Source: a bacterium (GTDB taxonomy: Bacteria; Cyanobacteriota; Vampirovibrionia; Gastranaerophilales; Gastranaerophilaceae). From it: a stretch of 64,000 nt of DNA. The stretch lies in the NCBI GenBank assembly GCA_017396695.1, contig JAFQLC010000025.1, positions 17,265 through 81,264 on the forward strand, in the 5' to 3' direction. The stretch's first letter is position 1, and every line of letters begins with the position of its first letter. Both the position numbers and the translations under genes were made by a program. Shown one piece after another: positions 39,443-47,887 of this stretch. The notes beneath the pieces are model-generated. The model ran no database searches. It was given only the letters and a program-made list of their open reading frames with translations, and had not been told where the DNA came from.

Positions 39443-41021
39443 AATAGCTTTGTTATCAAGTTGTATATTATTTCTGCAAGCAGGCGCAATGGCTCTTGAT
39501 GCTGGTCAAGATGCGGTACAAACTGAAGCAAAAGTTGAAAAATTGCCTATTAAAATTATGGGCGAGATGAACGTAAACCAAACGCAAAAAGAACCTGAAA
39601 AAACAAAAATCAAACTTTTTGGAAAGAAAAAAGTCGATTATAGTGAATATTTAATTCCAACCGAAGGTTATATTCCAATTGGAAATGCTCATCAAAAACC
39701 TGAAATTGTGGAAGGTTCTGTTTCAAAAGGTGCAGAATTTAATCTTGCAGACTGTTTGGAACTTGCAATAGCTAACAACCCAAAAATCAAAGCGGCTTAT
39801 GCAAATGCTGCTGCGGTTAAAACCAAAAGAGGTCAAACAATTTCAAGATACACTCCAAATCTTACTTGGACTTCGTCAATTGCAAGAAACAAAAACGACG
39901 TAACATCTTCTGCCTCAGCTGTTAATGCCTCTGCTTATACAAAATATTTATATGGTTCAATTGGCGTTTCTCAGCTTGTATATGACTTTGGAAATGTTCA
40001 AAACCAATACACTATTGATAAATTAAACTATCAAGATAGCACAGATAACATCGATGAAGTTGTAAATGAGGTTATCTATCAAGTTAAAGATGCTTACTAC
40101 TATGTGATTTTGGCGCTTGAAAATAAACGTGTTATTCAAGAAACAGTTGAACAATTTGAGCAAACATATAACCAAGCTCTTGCTTTTTATCAAGTTGGTG
40201 CAAAAGAAAAAATCGGCGTTACAATGGCGGAAGTTGACTTAGAAGATGCTAGAGCTCAGTTAATTCAAGCAAATTACGCAGTTGATGTTGCAATTTCAAG
40301 ATTGAACAATATTATGGGTTTACCTTTTATATCACCATACACAATTGATTCTAAACTTCCTTTTGAAGATATCAAACTTTCAATTCAAGAAGCAGTGGAA
40401 ATTGCAAACAAAGAACGTCCTAGATTGAAAATGGCGCTCACTAAAGTAAAAATTGCGGATGAATACGTAAAACTTGCAAAGAAAACTTTCTTGCCAAGAA
40501 TTGAAGTTCAAGGTAATTTTTCTGCAGGTCAAAGAGATGATATGGATAGCAAAAACTGGTATAACGTAGGAGGATTTTTATCTTTTCCAACTGTGAACCC
40601 AGTGCTTATTAAAAATCAAATTGATGAAGCAAGATTTGCATACGAACAACAGCAACATTCAACAAGAGCAGAAATTAACGATATTTATTATGAAATTCAA
40701 CAAACATACGCTAAACTTTTAGAAAAGAAAGAAAGAGTGCCTGTTGCAAAAAAAGGTGTTCAAAAAGCGTATGAAAACTATCAAATTGCAAGAGGTAGAT
40801 ATAGAGTTGGTTTATCTGACCCAATTGAGTTAAAAAGTGCTCAGCTTGATTTATTAAATGCTCGTCTTGCATATTTGGAAACATTATATCAATACAACAA
40901 TGCAAAATCAGTTCTTGAAAAATCCATAGGGCAAACGCTTCGAGGTGAAGATATGGGCGCGGAGCTTGTTATTCCAAAAGAAGAAACGCCTGCTGATTTT
41001 ATGGAAAACAGTAAAATTTAA
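39423..41021 (+). CDS. TolC-type outer membrane efflux protein
   Basis: 532 residues. GTG start inside the end of the transporter gene (AAAGGAAAG upstream), giving a signal peptide ([19 protein letters not shown]). Contains two OEP repeats: [24 protein letters not shown] ... and [21 protein letters not shown], with [20 protein letters not shown] and [20 protein letters not shown]. Forms the trimeric outer-membrane duct for the preceding pump, so the cell has an outer membrane. A Pro/Lys linker of about 80 residues precedes the first repeat. Confidence 0.93.
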   Translation: MFKKINKIALLSSCILFLQAGAMALDAGQDAVQTEAKVEKLPIKIMGEMNVNQTQKEPEKTKIKLFGKKKVDYSEYLIPTEGYIPIGNAHQKPEIVEGSVSKGAEFNLADCLELAIANNPKIKAAYANAAAVKTKRGQTISRYTPNLTWTSSIARNKNDVTSSASAVNASAYTKYLYGSIGVSQLVYDFGNVQNQYTIDKLNYQDSTDNIDEVVNEVIYQVKDAYYYVILALENKRVIQETVEQFEQTYNQALAFYQVGAKEKIGVTMAEVDLEDARAQLIQANYAVDVAISRLNNIMGLPFISPYTIDSKLPFEDIKLSIQEAVEIANKERPRLKMALTKVKIADEYVKLAKKTFLPRIEVQGNFSAGQRDDMDSKNWYNVGGFLSFPTVNPVLIKNQIDEARFAYEQQQHSTRAEINDIYYEIQQTYAKLLEKKERVPVAKKGVQKAYENYQIARGRYRVGLSDPIELKSAQLDLLNARLAYLETLYQYNNAKSVLEKSIGQTLRGEDMGAELVIPKEETPADFMENSKI

Positions 41022-41023
41022 TT

Positions 41024-41052
41024 TTGCAACTTTTGCGCTAAACTGCTAAAAT
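41024..41052 (+). promoter_or_regulatory. Promoter of uvrC, probably leaderless
   Basis: TTGCAA (41024-41029), exactly 17 bases, TAAAAT (41047-41052) preceded by TGC (extended -10), then six bases to the ATG at 41059. The best full promoter in the window; no Shine-Dalgarno sequence. Confidence 0.75.
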
Positions 41053-41058
41053 TTTACT

Positions 41059-42720
41059 ATGGCAAATGATATCAAAGCTCAAGTAAAATTAATGCCAAAG
41101 CTCCCTGGGTGCTATCAATTTTTTGATAATACTGGCGAGATAATTTATATCGGCAAAGCGAAGAATTTATATAACAGGGTGAATAGTTATTTTGTTGGGC
41201 GAAAAGATTCAGCAAAATTGCAAGTTATGGTGCCTCAAATTGTGCGAGTTGAGTGCATTGTCGTGGATTCTGAAATTGAGGCTTTGATTTTAGAAAACGA
41301 ATTAATTAAAAAATATAAACCAAAATACAATGTTCTTTTAAAGGACGACAAAAAATTTCCTTATTTTGTGATTACAAAAGAGGATTATCCGAGGATTATT
41401 ATTGCAAGAAAAGCAAATCTAAACCCAGAAAAAGGCACATATTTTGGCCCATACACAGATTCTCGTGCAATGCATGTTACGCTTGATATTTTAGGAAAAA
41501 TTTTTCCATTAAAAAAATGCAAAACGCCAAAATTTAATTCAAGACCTTGCTTGTATTATGACATTGGGAAGTGCTTAGCGCCTTGTCAAAGGCTTGTAAC
41601 TCCTGAAGAATATCAGGCTATGCTTAAAAATGTTGAGTTATTTTTATCGGGCAAACAGATGGAGCTTGTAAAAATTATGCAAGCCGAGATGGAGGCTGCT
41701 TCAAAAAAAGCTGAATTTGAGCGAGCCATGGCACTTCGAGATTGTATTCGAGATATTTTAAAAACAATTGAAAAACAAAAAGTGGTTTCAGAGAATACTC
41801 GCTTTGATTATGATTATATTGCAACTGCAAACTCTGGAAATCTCTATACAGCTTCTATTTTAGAAGTTCGGGAAGGTAGGCTTATTGGCAAAAAAGATTT
41901 TGAATTTACTCGCTTTGAAAATGCTAAAGTCCAAGAAGTAATTGAGGCCGTGCTTGGTGAGTATTATAGTGCGGTTCAAGATAGGGATTTGGTTAAAAAT
42001 ATAATAATTGAAGAAGAAATTGAAGATATTGAAATTTATAAAAATTGGTTATCAACTAGACGAGGAAAACAAGTAAACATTAAAACGCCAAAGAAAAAAG
42101 CAGAACAAGAAATTTTAAATATGGCGAAAACTAATGCCAAATATCATCTCGAACAATTGCAAATCAAAGAATTAACCGCAATTCAAAATGATTTCAATGA
42201 AGTTGGAATTTGGATTCAAGAAAAACTAGGTTTGAGAAATTTTCCACATACTATTGAATGTTACGATATTTCACACACTCAAGGCACAAACACGGTTGCA
42301 AGCAAAGTTGTTTTTGTTGATGGTGCGCCTAAAAAATCTTTATATAGAAAATATAAACTTCGCACATTGGAAAATGGTGAAGTCGATGACTTTAAAAGTA
42401 TGCGAGAGATTTTAACTCGAAGACTTACCAAGATAAAATCAGGTACTGATAAAAAGCCAGATTTGATTATTATTGATGGCGGCATAGGGCAATTATCAAG
42501 TGTTATGCAGGTGGTTGATGAGCTCGGACTTAAAGGTGAATTAGATATTGTATCGCTTGCAAAACGAGAAGAGGAAATTTTTCTTCCAGAAAGCTCTACT
42601 CCTGTGATTTTCCCAATTAATTCGCCAGCACTTCATCTCTTCCAAAGAATTAGAGACGAGGCGCACAGGTTTGCGATAACATTCCATAAATCACTTCGTG
42701 CTAAACAATTTAAAAAATAG
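41059..42720 (+). CDS. uvrC: UvrABC system protein C
   Basis: 553 residues (family usually about 590-620). Dual-incision nuclease of nucleotide excision repair. N-terminal GIY-YIG nuclease (PGCYQFFDNTGEIIYIGKAKNLYNRV, GPYTDSRAM), four Cys-containing zone (CKTPKFNSRPCLYYDIGKCLAPC), a UVR-type helical hairpin at about 210-235, and the RNase H-like second nuclease (ECYDISHTQGTNTVASKVVF, LIIIDGGIGQLSSV, SLAKREEEIF, RIRDEAHRFAITFHK). It ends shortly after HRFAI, lacking the C-terminal helix-hairpin-helix DNA-binding domain; this explains the short length. Confidence 0.94.
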   Translation: MANDIKAQVKLMPKLPGCYQFFDNTGEIIYIGKAKNLYNRVNSYFVGRKDSAKLQVMVPQIVRVECIVVDSEIEALILENELIKKYKPKYNVLLKDDKKFPYFVITKEDYPRIIIARKANLNPEKGTYFGPYTDSRAMHVTLDILGKIFPLKKCKTPKFNSRPCLYYDIGKCLAPCQRLVTPEEYQAMLKNVELFLSGKQMELVKIMQAEMEAASKKAEFERAMALRDCIRDILKTIEKQKVVSENTRFDYDYIATANSGNLYTASILEVREGRLIGKKDFEFTRFENAKVQEVIEAVLGEYYSAVQDRDLVKNIIIEEEIEDIEIYKNWLSTRRGKQVNIKTPKKKAEQEILNMAKTNAKYHLEQLQIKELTAIQNDFNEVGIWIQEKLGLRNFPHTIECYDISHTQGTNTVASKVVFVDGAPKKSLYRKYKLRTLENGEVDDFKSMREILTRRLTKIKSGTDKKPDLIIIDGGIGQLSSVMQVVDELGLKGELDIVSLAKREEEIFLPESSTPVIFPINSPALHLFQRIRDEAHRFAITFHKSLRAKQFKK

Positions 42721-42751
42721 CTTTGTTAAGAAATTTTAACAAAAGTTTTTT
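42721..42751 (+). terminator. Terminator of uvrC
   Basis: CTTTGTTAA paired with TTAACAAAAG (one bulge) followed by six T, immediately after the stop codon. Confidence 0.6.
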
Positions 42752-42814
42752 GATGCGCAATTTTTCTTTCAAAAAATTCTTTATAACAGTAAGGAAGTTT
42801 ACAGGAAGTTATAC

Positions 42815-43309
42815 ATGGGGTGGATTACATTAGCTTTTAGGGGCAAGACTCTACTTGCTGAGCAACATAGAATTGAAAATGAGTTGCTAAAAATTAATTC
42901 AGATTTGCGCTCATTGCAGTCAGAAATGGCATATTTTGCAAGTACAAATCCAAGGCATCATTGTTGTCATCATCATGGGGTTACTAATCCTTATATGAGT
43001 GCCAAAATGCAAACCGATTTGTTTATTAGGCAAAATGCTTTTTATGATTCAAAAACAAATCAATACTATACATTTCATAATAAAAAGCCTGTGAAGTTTA
43101 ATCCGCAGGAATACTTTACAAATATCTTGAAAAAGGAAACAAAAAAATATATGCACCAGATGTTGCGCTTTATGCAAGATAAAGAAGCCGCCATTATGCA
43201 AAAAAAGCAACAACTTGAAATGAAATTAGAAATAGTGAAAGCTGAAAAACGACAGGTTGATAATGCAAAAAAAGCGGCAATTCAAGAAAGTGCCCCGCAA
43301 TATGCTTAA
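42815..43309 (+). CDS. Hypothetical coiled-coil protein with His/Cys cluster
   Basis: 164 residues, family not recognised. Two long coiled coils (about residues 14-42 and 106-155) flank a middle part with RHHCCHHHGV at 47-56, a dense metal-binding-like cluster. Ribosome site AGGAAG before the ATG. Ends at a perfect terminator. Single-gene unit; a structural or metal-linked role is possible but unsupported. Confidence 0.7.
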   Translation: MGWITLAFRGKTLLAEQHRIENELLKINSDLRSLQSEMAYFASTNPRHHCCHHHGVTNPYMSAKMQTDLFIRQNAFYDSKTNQYYTFHNKKPVKFNPQEYFTNILKKETKKYMHQMLRFMQDKEAAIMQKKQQLEMKLEIVKAEKRQVDNAKKAAIQESAPQYA

Positions 43310-43312
43310 AAC

Positions 43313-43342
43313 AAAACCCTAGAAGATATCTTCTAGGGTTTT
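43313..43342. terminator. Bidirectional terminator
   Basis: Perfect 30-base palindrome (AAAACCCTAGAAGAT and its complement) between two convergent genes. Confidence 0.88.
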
Positions 43343-43366
43343 TGGTTATTATTAGGTTTTTCAGTA

Positions 43367-44158
43367 TTATCTTTGGTCAAGTATTCCGTTTTCGTTTTTG
43401 TCGTAAGTTGTCCTTTTGACTGTGCCATCTGGGTTTAATTGTTCTCGTTTTGTGTATTTATTGCTTTTTTCGCTATATTCGCTGTATTTTTCAGTGGCAA
43501 CTCCTTTTGTGTCATATTCATACATTTCTTCAAAGTGGTTATTTGAATCGTCTGTATCAACATATTTTGTGCTTAGCTTGCCGTTTGTGTCATAAATTTC
43601 TATTTCATCAACTGTTCTTGCATCGACTGCTTCTGTATCGTAGTCTGTGTTTTTGCTGATGCTTTCTAATTTTCCGTTGTCATCATAAGAATAATATGCT
43701 TTGCTTGCAATGCTTGCGTCTTTATTGTATCCAATTTGTTGGTCAATTTTTGCGTCATCGCCTTCAAGCATAACATTTTCTGTGCCAGATGCTACGTATT
43801 CAAATCTTTGCAACACTTCTTTCATTTGGTCAAATGAGAAGTTTTCATGTGCCTTGTTACCTTTATCAATATTTTCTTGTTTCCAAACATTGAACTCTTC
43901 TTCGGTAATTGTTCCGTTACCATCTTTATCTACGTGTTGACTCACGAAATGTGCAATTTCGGCACCATCCAACACACCGTCTTCAGGTTGGAATTCAACC
44001 ATGCCGTTTTCAGCTTTTTGTTCGCTAAGCCATTTTTCATTTTTTAATAAATGTTGAAAAATCTTGTTATTTGCTAGTTTGTTATGTGCGCTATCGTGTG
44101 TAATTGACACCTCGCTCAATCCTTGCATGTTTACGTTGAAATTAATTGAATCACTCAT
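43367..44158 (-). CDS. EF-hand protein with YD-like repeats
   Basis: 263 residues from the ATG at 44156-44158, chosen because AAAGGG lies six bases upstream (the frame continues nine codons earlier without a ribosome site). A canonical calcium loop DKDGNGTITEEEF (Asp, Asp, Asn, Thr, Thr, Glu at positions 1, 3, 5, 7, 9, 12) sits at about residues 78-90; an upstream DGVLDGAE may be a second, degenerate loop. The C-terminal 115 residues are short hairpin repeats (YDDNGKLESI, YDTNGKLSTKYVD, YDTKGVATEKYSEY, NPDGTVKRTTYDKNENG) like those in the 17.8-19.6 kb protein. No signal peptide. Possibly a calcium-responsive surface or scaffold protein. Confidence 0.78.
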   Translation of the reverse strand: MSDSINFNVNMQGLSEVSITHDSAHNKLANNKIFQHLLKNEKWLSEQKAENGMVEFQPEDGVLDGAEIAHFVSQHVDKDGNGTITEEEFNVWKQENIDKGNKAHENFSFDQMKEVLQRFEYVASGTENVMLEGDDAKIDQQIGYNKDASIASKAYYSYDDNGKLESISKNTDYDTEAVDARTVDEIEIYDTNGKLSTKYVDTDDSNNHFEEMYEYDTKGVATEKYSEYSEKSNKYTKREQLNPDGTVKRTTYDKNENGILDQR

Positions 44159-44262
44159 GTTTTTCCCTTTCATAAAAATACACACATCGTATGCAAGGGT
44201 TATCGTTCATTTAAAAATAAAACTTTAGAATTTTGAGGGTAACTTTTACAATTATTTACAAA

Positions 44263-44796
44263 TTATAAAAATATCATTTTGCATATGCAAACTGCCGCAA
44301 TGATGCCAATTAAATCTGCCAAGATGCCTGTGAGCACTGCGTGACGCATTTTTTTAATTCCAATTGCGCCAAAATAAACTGCAAGTACATAGAATGTTGT
44401 TTCCGAGCTTCCGACAATTACCGCACTTAATTTTGCGGCATAACTTTCAACACCATTGGTGTTTACAATATCTGAAAATATGCCAAGCGTGGCAGAGCCT
44501 GAAAGTGACCTTGTAACCATTAGGATTAGAGAATCTGCAGGAATTTTGAGTGCTTCAAGCGGTGTTTGCAAAAGCCCTGCAAGCCACTCAATTGCGCCAG
44601 ATGCTCTAAGCATTGCAACCGCAGTCATAATTGCAACAAGATAAGGGATAATTCTTACTGCAACATTAAAACCTTCTTTTGCGCCATCTGTAAAGCTTGC
44701 GTAGCAATCAACTTTTTTTATCATTCCAAAAACAAGAATAATGCTGATTAGCGCTGGGATAATTAATATTGAAATTGTGCTTAAAATTTCTGTCAT
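44263..44796 (-). CDS. spmB: SpmB-like membrane protein (nucleoside-recognition/Gate domain)
   Basis: 177 residues with about five transmembrane helices. Motifs GAKEGFNVAVRIIPYLVAIMTAV, LPTEALKIPADSLILMVTRSLSGSATLG-like stretch (TPLEALKIPADSLIL) and VGSSETTFYVLAVYFGAIGIKK match SpmB, the second of the SpmA/SpmB pair that affects spore core dehydration in Bacillus and occurs in many non-sporulating bacteria with unknown substrate. Its ATG overlaps the spmA stop (ATGA). Confidence 0.88.
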   Translation of the reverse strand: MTEILSTISILIIPALISIILVFGMIKKVDCYASFTDGAKEGFNVAVRIIPYLVAIMTAVAMLRASGAIEWLAGLLQTPLEALKIPADSLILMVTRSLSGSATLGIFSDIVNTNGVESYAAKLSAVIVGSSETTFYVLAVYFGAIGIKKMRHAVLTGILADLIGIIAAVCICKMIFL

Positions 44797-45368
44797 CTAA
44801 ACACCCTTTCAAAAATTTTAGAAATAATAATTGCAGAAATAAAAGCAATCGATGTTACCATAATTGCAGGAAGTATTATCTCTGTTGGGTTCTTGGCGCC
44901 AGAGGCTGTTAAAATTGCAAGCACACTTGTTGGAACAAGCTGAAAGCCTGCAGTGTTCATTGCAAGAAATGTACACATGCCATTTGTTGCTCGTTCTTTG
45001 TTTTCATTATTTTTTTGCATATCTTCCATTGCTTTTATACCAAAAGGTGTTGCGGCATTTGCAAGCCCTAGCGCATTTGCGGTGAAATTAAGAGCAATAG
45101 CTGATATTGCTGGGTCATCTTTTTTTAAATCCTTGAAAATTAAACGAACAATTGGAGAGATAAATTTTGCAAGTGTTTCAATTAATCCTGAATTTTTTGC
45201 AATGTTCATTATTCCAAGCCAAAAGGCCATAATTCCAATCAGAGAAAAAGCAATGGTTACAGCTTGCTTCATAGAAGTAAGCAGGGCTCCCACAACTTCT
45301 TGCATCGTGCTATTAATAAGCCCAAATACAAAGGAAATTAAAATTAAAAAAATCCAAATGTAATTCAA
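44793..45368 (-). CDS. spmA: SpmA-like membrane protein (nucleoside-recognition/Gate domain)
   Basis: 191 residues, TTG start after a GAGGT site inside the tail of the preceding gene's 3' end region (8 bases after its stop). Motifs FGLINSTMQEVVGALLTSMKQAV-type opening, ALNFTANALGLANAATPFGI and MNTAGFQLVPTSVLAI match SpmA. Forms an operon with spmB and the upstream 310-residue gene. A transport function for a small molecule is inferred from the Gate domain. Confidence 0.88.
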   Translation of the reverse strand: MNYIWIFLILISFVFGLINSTMQEVVGALLTSMKQAVTIAFSLIGIMAFWLGIMNIAKNSGLIETLAKFISPIVRLIFKDLKKDDPAISAIALNFTANALGLANAATPFGIKAMEDMQKNNENKERATNGMCTFLAMNTAGFQLVPTSVLAILTASGAKNPTEIILPAIMVTSIAFISAIIISKIFERVFR

Positions 45369-45376
45369 GGCGACCT

Positions 45377-46309
45377 CTAGCCGTTATCGAGTGATAAATA
45401 ATAACTTTCGCCGGCTTCAGTAATTGCATATTCTTTTGTGCCTGCTTCTTGAGAACCTTCAATATATTTCACGTAATTTCTTGAAATTGCTTCGTTCAAG
45501 ATTGCATAGTCCACAAGTTTTTCTTTAGCAGCATAAAGTTTTGAATTTAAAAACTTGATAGAGAAATTTTTGATGTTTAAAACGTTTTTGATGAAATAAG
45601 CGGTGATAATAAAATCATCAAAAATTCCACTTGAGAGTTTATTGTGCATAAATTCAGGTAAATCTGGTTCACGTTTTGGTTGGTATAAGTCTAATCCTTG
45701 GTTTTGGTATGGATTTTCTTGTGGTTTTTGTGTTTGTTCAGAATTGTAATTTTGAATTGCTTGGTTTTGCACATTGTCATAAGCAAAATTGTTTTGGTTT
45801 ATGTTTTGTGCGTAGCGAAATTCGCTTGTCTGAGCATTGCTCGATGCTTGTTGTTCTGAATAAATTTCATTAAAAGATTTTTGTTGAGGCTCTTCTTTTG
45901 CTTCAAAGTTAAACGAAATTTTCTCTCTGATTTTTTCTTCGTTTACTTGAGGCTTAGCTTCTTCTTGTGCTTGATATTGAGTTTGAGCTTGGTATTGAGC
46001 ATATTGTGTTTGCGCATTGTATTGTTGTTGCACTTGAGGTTGAGCCCTATATACATTTTCGCTCTGTGGCACATATTGTTGGTTTTCAACTTTTGGAGTG
46101 ATTGCTTGCGCTCTTTGCTCCATAAATTTTTGTTCGTAGTTTACAGGTTCAACTTGTCTTTTTTGAGGCTCGTATTGTCTTGGCATAGGCTTGTTGCCTG
46201 TAAAAATTGCCAAATAATCATTCATTTGAGCTTCCACAAGATGTCTTTCTTTGGTGTTGAATTCAATTTCAAAACCGTCTAAATTAGCTTTTAATTTATA
46301 ATATGCCAC
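45377..46309 (-). CDS. Hypothetical Gln-rich protein, operon head of spmAB
   Basis: 310 residues, GTG start with AGGA eight bases upstream. Residues 1-36 (MAYYKLKANLDGFEIEFNT...VEAQMNDYLAIF) form a small beta-strand/helix module also seen in the 41-residue gene immediately upstream. Residues 50-220 are a low-complexity Gln/Tyr/Ala/Asn linker. Residues 225-310 (FMHNKLSSGIFDDFIITAYFIKNVL...AITEAGESYYLSL) look like a winged-helix-type domain. No signal or membrane segment. Probably a regulatory or adaptor protein; the family is unknown. Confidence 0.7.
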   Translation of the reverse strand: MAYYKLKANLDGFEIEFNTKERHLVEAQMNDYLAIFTGNKPMPRQYEPQKRQVEPVNYEQKFMEQRAQAITPKVENQQYVPQSENVYRAQPQVQQQYNAQTQYAQYQAQTQYQAQEEAKPQVNEEKIREKISFNFEAKEEPQQKSFNEIYSEQQASSNAQTSEFRYAQNINQNNFAYDNVQNQAIQNYNSEQTQKPQENPYQNQGLDLYQPKREPDLPEFMHNKLSSGIFDDFIITAYFIKNVLNIKNFSIKFLNSKLYAAKEKLVDYAILNEAISRNYVKYIEGSQEAGTKEYAITEAGESYYLSLDNG

Positions 46310-46327
46310 AATATTTTCCTATTTTAA

Positions 46328-46453
46328 TTAGTTTCTATTTTTTAAAATTTCTTCACGCCATTTTGCAAGTTGTTGTTCAACAAATTCAGCGTCATCGCTT
46401 GAAAGTTCGATTTCAATTTCGCCTTTCTTCATTTTGAAAACATATTCTGCCAT
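46328..46453 (-). CDS. 41-residue protein related to the downstream gene's N-terminus
   Basis: Starts MAEYVFKMKKGEIEIELSS and continues DDAEFVEQQLAKWREEIL. GGGGAGAT ribosome site before the ATG at 46451-46453. The (Y/F)xxKxxxGxEIExxxxxxxVExQ pattern is shared with residues 3-36 of the next protein, so the small protein is essentially that module alone. Eighteen bases separate the two genes. Confidence 0.65.
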   Translation of the reverse strand: MAEYVFKMKKGEIEIELSSDDAEFVEQQLAKWREEILKNRN

Positions 46454-46536
46454 GTTATCTCCCCTTTATTATTTCTATTATTATCTAATCATAAAATTAA
46501 ACTATTTAAAAATATTTTAAGTAAATTTAACATTAT

Positions 46537-46866
46537 TTAACACAAAACAACCGCCATTGCATATTCCTCTGTATGAGAAATTGAAACATCGCCCTCTATC
46601 TTAACCCCCCTAACATATAAAGCGGGCTTTTTAGAATCTTTTGCAATAATTTCGATTTCGTTAAATGGTGTGTCTTGTGCGCCTTTTGCTTTAATGTATG
46701 CTTCTTTTGCGCAAAACCTTGCGCATAAACTTTCTTCTGGTTTTGTTTTTGAAAAACAGTAATCAAGCTCATTCTGTGTAAAAAGCCTGTTTAAAAATTT
46801 TTCATCTTGTTCTCTTGATTTGCCTTTAAATCTTGAAACTTGTTCTATATCGCAACCAATATTCAT
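46537..46866 (-). CDS. acpS: Holo-[acyl-carrier-protein] synthase
   Basis: 109 residues from MNIGCDIEQVSRF. Transfers 4'-phosphopantetheine from CoA to acyl carrier protein. Motifs: GCDIEQ with the Mg-binding Asp, FLNRLFTQNELDYC, ARFCAKEAYIKAKG with the catalytic Glu/Lys set, and VSISHTEEYAMAVVL. The start at 46866 is preferred to the ATG five codons earlier because TATAAT ends six bases before it, placing +1 on the ATG. Divergent from glyQ. Confidence 0.9.
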   Translation of the reverse strand: MNIGCDIEQVSRFKGKSREQDEKFLNRLFTQNELDYCFSKTKPEESLCARFCAKEAYIKAKGAQDTPFNEIEIIAKDSKKPALYVRGVKIEGDVSISHTEEYAMAVVLC

Positions 46867-46872
46867 AATTGC

Positions 46873-46878
46873 ATTATA
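46873..46878 (-). promoter_or_regulatory. -10 box of acpS, probably leaderless
   Basis: TATAAT on the minus strand, six bases before the ATG at 46866; no clear -35. Confidence 0.5.
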
Positions 46879-46961
46879 CAATTTTAATTTGTAAATGTGT
46901 GTAAAATTTTATTTTAATTTTACCTTTTATTTGTACAAGTAGTCTGAATTTCCTAATTTTC

Positions 46962-46989
46962 TTGTAATATTTTTCCTTTGTATTACAAT
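46962..46989 (+). promoter_or_regulatory. Promoter of glyQ, probably leaderless
   Basis: TTGTAA, 16-base spacer, TACAAT ending seven bases before the ATG at 46997; no Shine-Dalgarno sequence. Confidence 0.6.
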
Positions 46990-46996
46990 TGTAATT

Positions 46997-47872
46997 ATGA
47001 CACTTACTTTTCAGGAATTAATTTTAGGCTTATCAAAATTTTGGTCAGATAATGGTTGCGCCATTATGCAACCTTATGATACAGAAAAAGGCGCAAGTAC
47101 AATGAACCCAGCAACTTTTCTAAGAGCGTTGGGTCCTGAACCTTTTAATTGTGCAATGCCTGAACCATGTAGACGTCCAACGGACGCAAGATACGGTGAA
47201 AACCCTAATCGCTTAGGGCATTATTTCCAATATCAAGTAATTTTGAAACCATCTCCAGAACGTGCTCAAGAACTATATCTTAAATCTCTTGAAGCAGTTG
47301 GAATAGATTTATCAATGCATGATGTGCGCTTTGTTGAAGACAATTGGGAATCTCCAACATTAGGTGCAGCTGGTGTTGGTTGGGAAGCTTGGCTTGACGG
47401 TATGGAAATTACTCAATTTACATATTTTCAACAAGTTGGCGGAATTGAAGTTAAACCTGTTGTTTTAGAAATTACATACGGCCTTGAAAGAATCGCTATG
47501 TATCTTCAAAATGTTGATAATGTTTATGATGTTATGTGGAATGACAAATTAAAATATGGCGATATTTATCTTCAAAATGAAATAGAGCAATCTAAATATA
47601 ATTTTGAATATTCTTCAGCTGAAAGATTATTCAAGCTTTTTGATTTATATGAAGAAGAAGCAAACTCTTGTTTAGAAGCACGCATTGTGCTTCCTGCATA
47701 CGACTGGGTTCTTAAATGCTCTCACACATTTAACCTCCTTGATGCAAGAGGCGTAATCAGCAAAGACGAGAGAATGAATTATATCTTGAGGGTTAGAAAA
47801 ATGGCATCTGATGTTGCAAAACTTTATGTTGAGCAACGCATGGAATTAGGTTTCCCTCTTTTAAAGAAGTAA
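46997..47872 (+). CDS. glyQ: Glycyl-tRNA synthetase alpha subunit
   Basis: 291 residues. Catalytic subunit of the bacterial (alpha-beta)2 glycyl-tRNA synthetase. Conserved opening ([40 protein letters not shown] as the first half of the class II fold), [54 protein letters not shown] and [13 protein letters not shown]. The beta subunit gene (glyS), normally just downstream, is not here; permeases follow after 15 bases. Confidence 0.96.
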   Translation: MTLTFQELILGLSKFWSDNGCAIMQPYDTEKGASTMNPATFLRALGPEPFNCAMPEPCRRPTDARYGENPNRLGHYFQYQVILKPSPERAQELYLKSLEAVGIDLSMHDVRFVEDNWESPTLGAAGVGWEAWLDGMEITQFTYFQQVGGIEVKPVVLEITYGLERIAMYLQNVDNVYDVMWNDKLKYGDIYLQNEIEQSKYNFEYSSAERLFKLFDLYEEEANSCLEARIVLPAYDWVLKCSHTFNLLDARGVISKDERMNYILRVRKMASDVAKLYVEQRMELGFPLLKK

Positions 47873-47887
47873 GGAAAAGCTAGAGAG

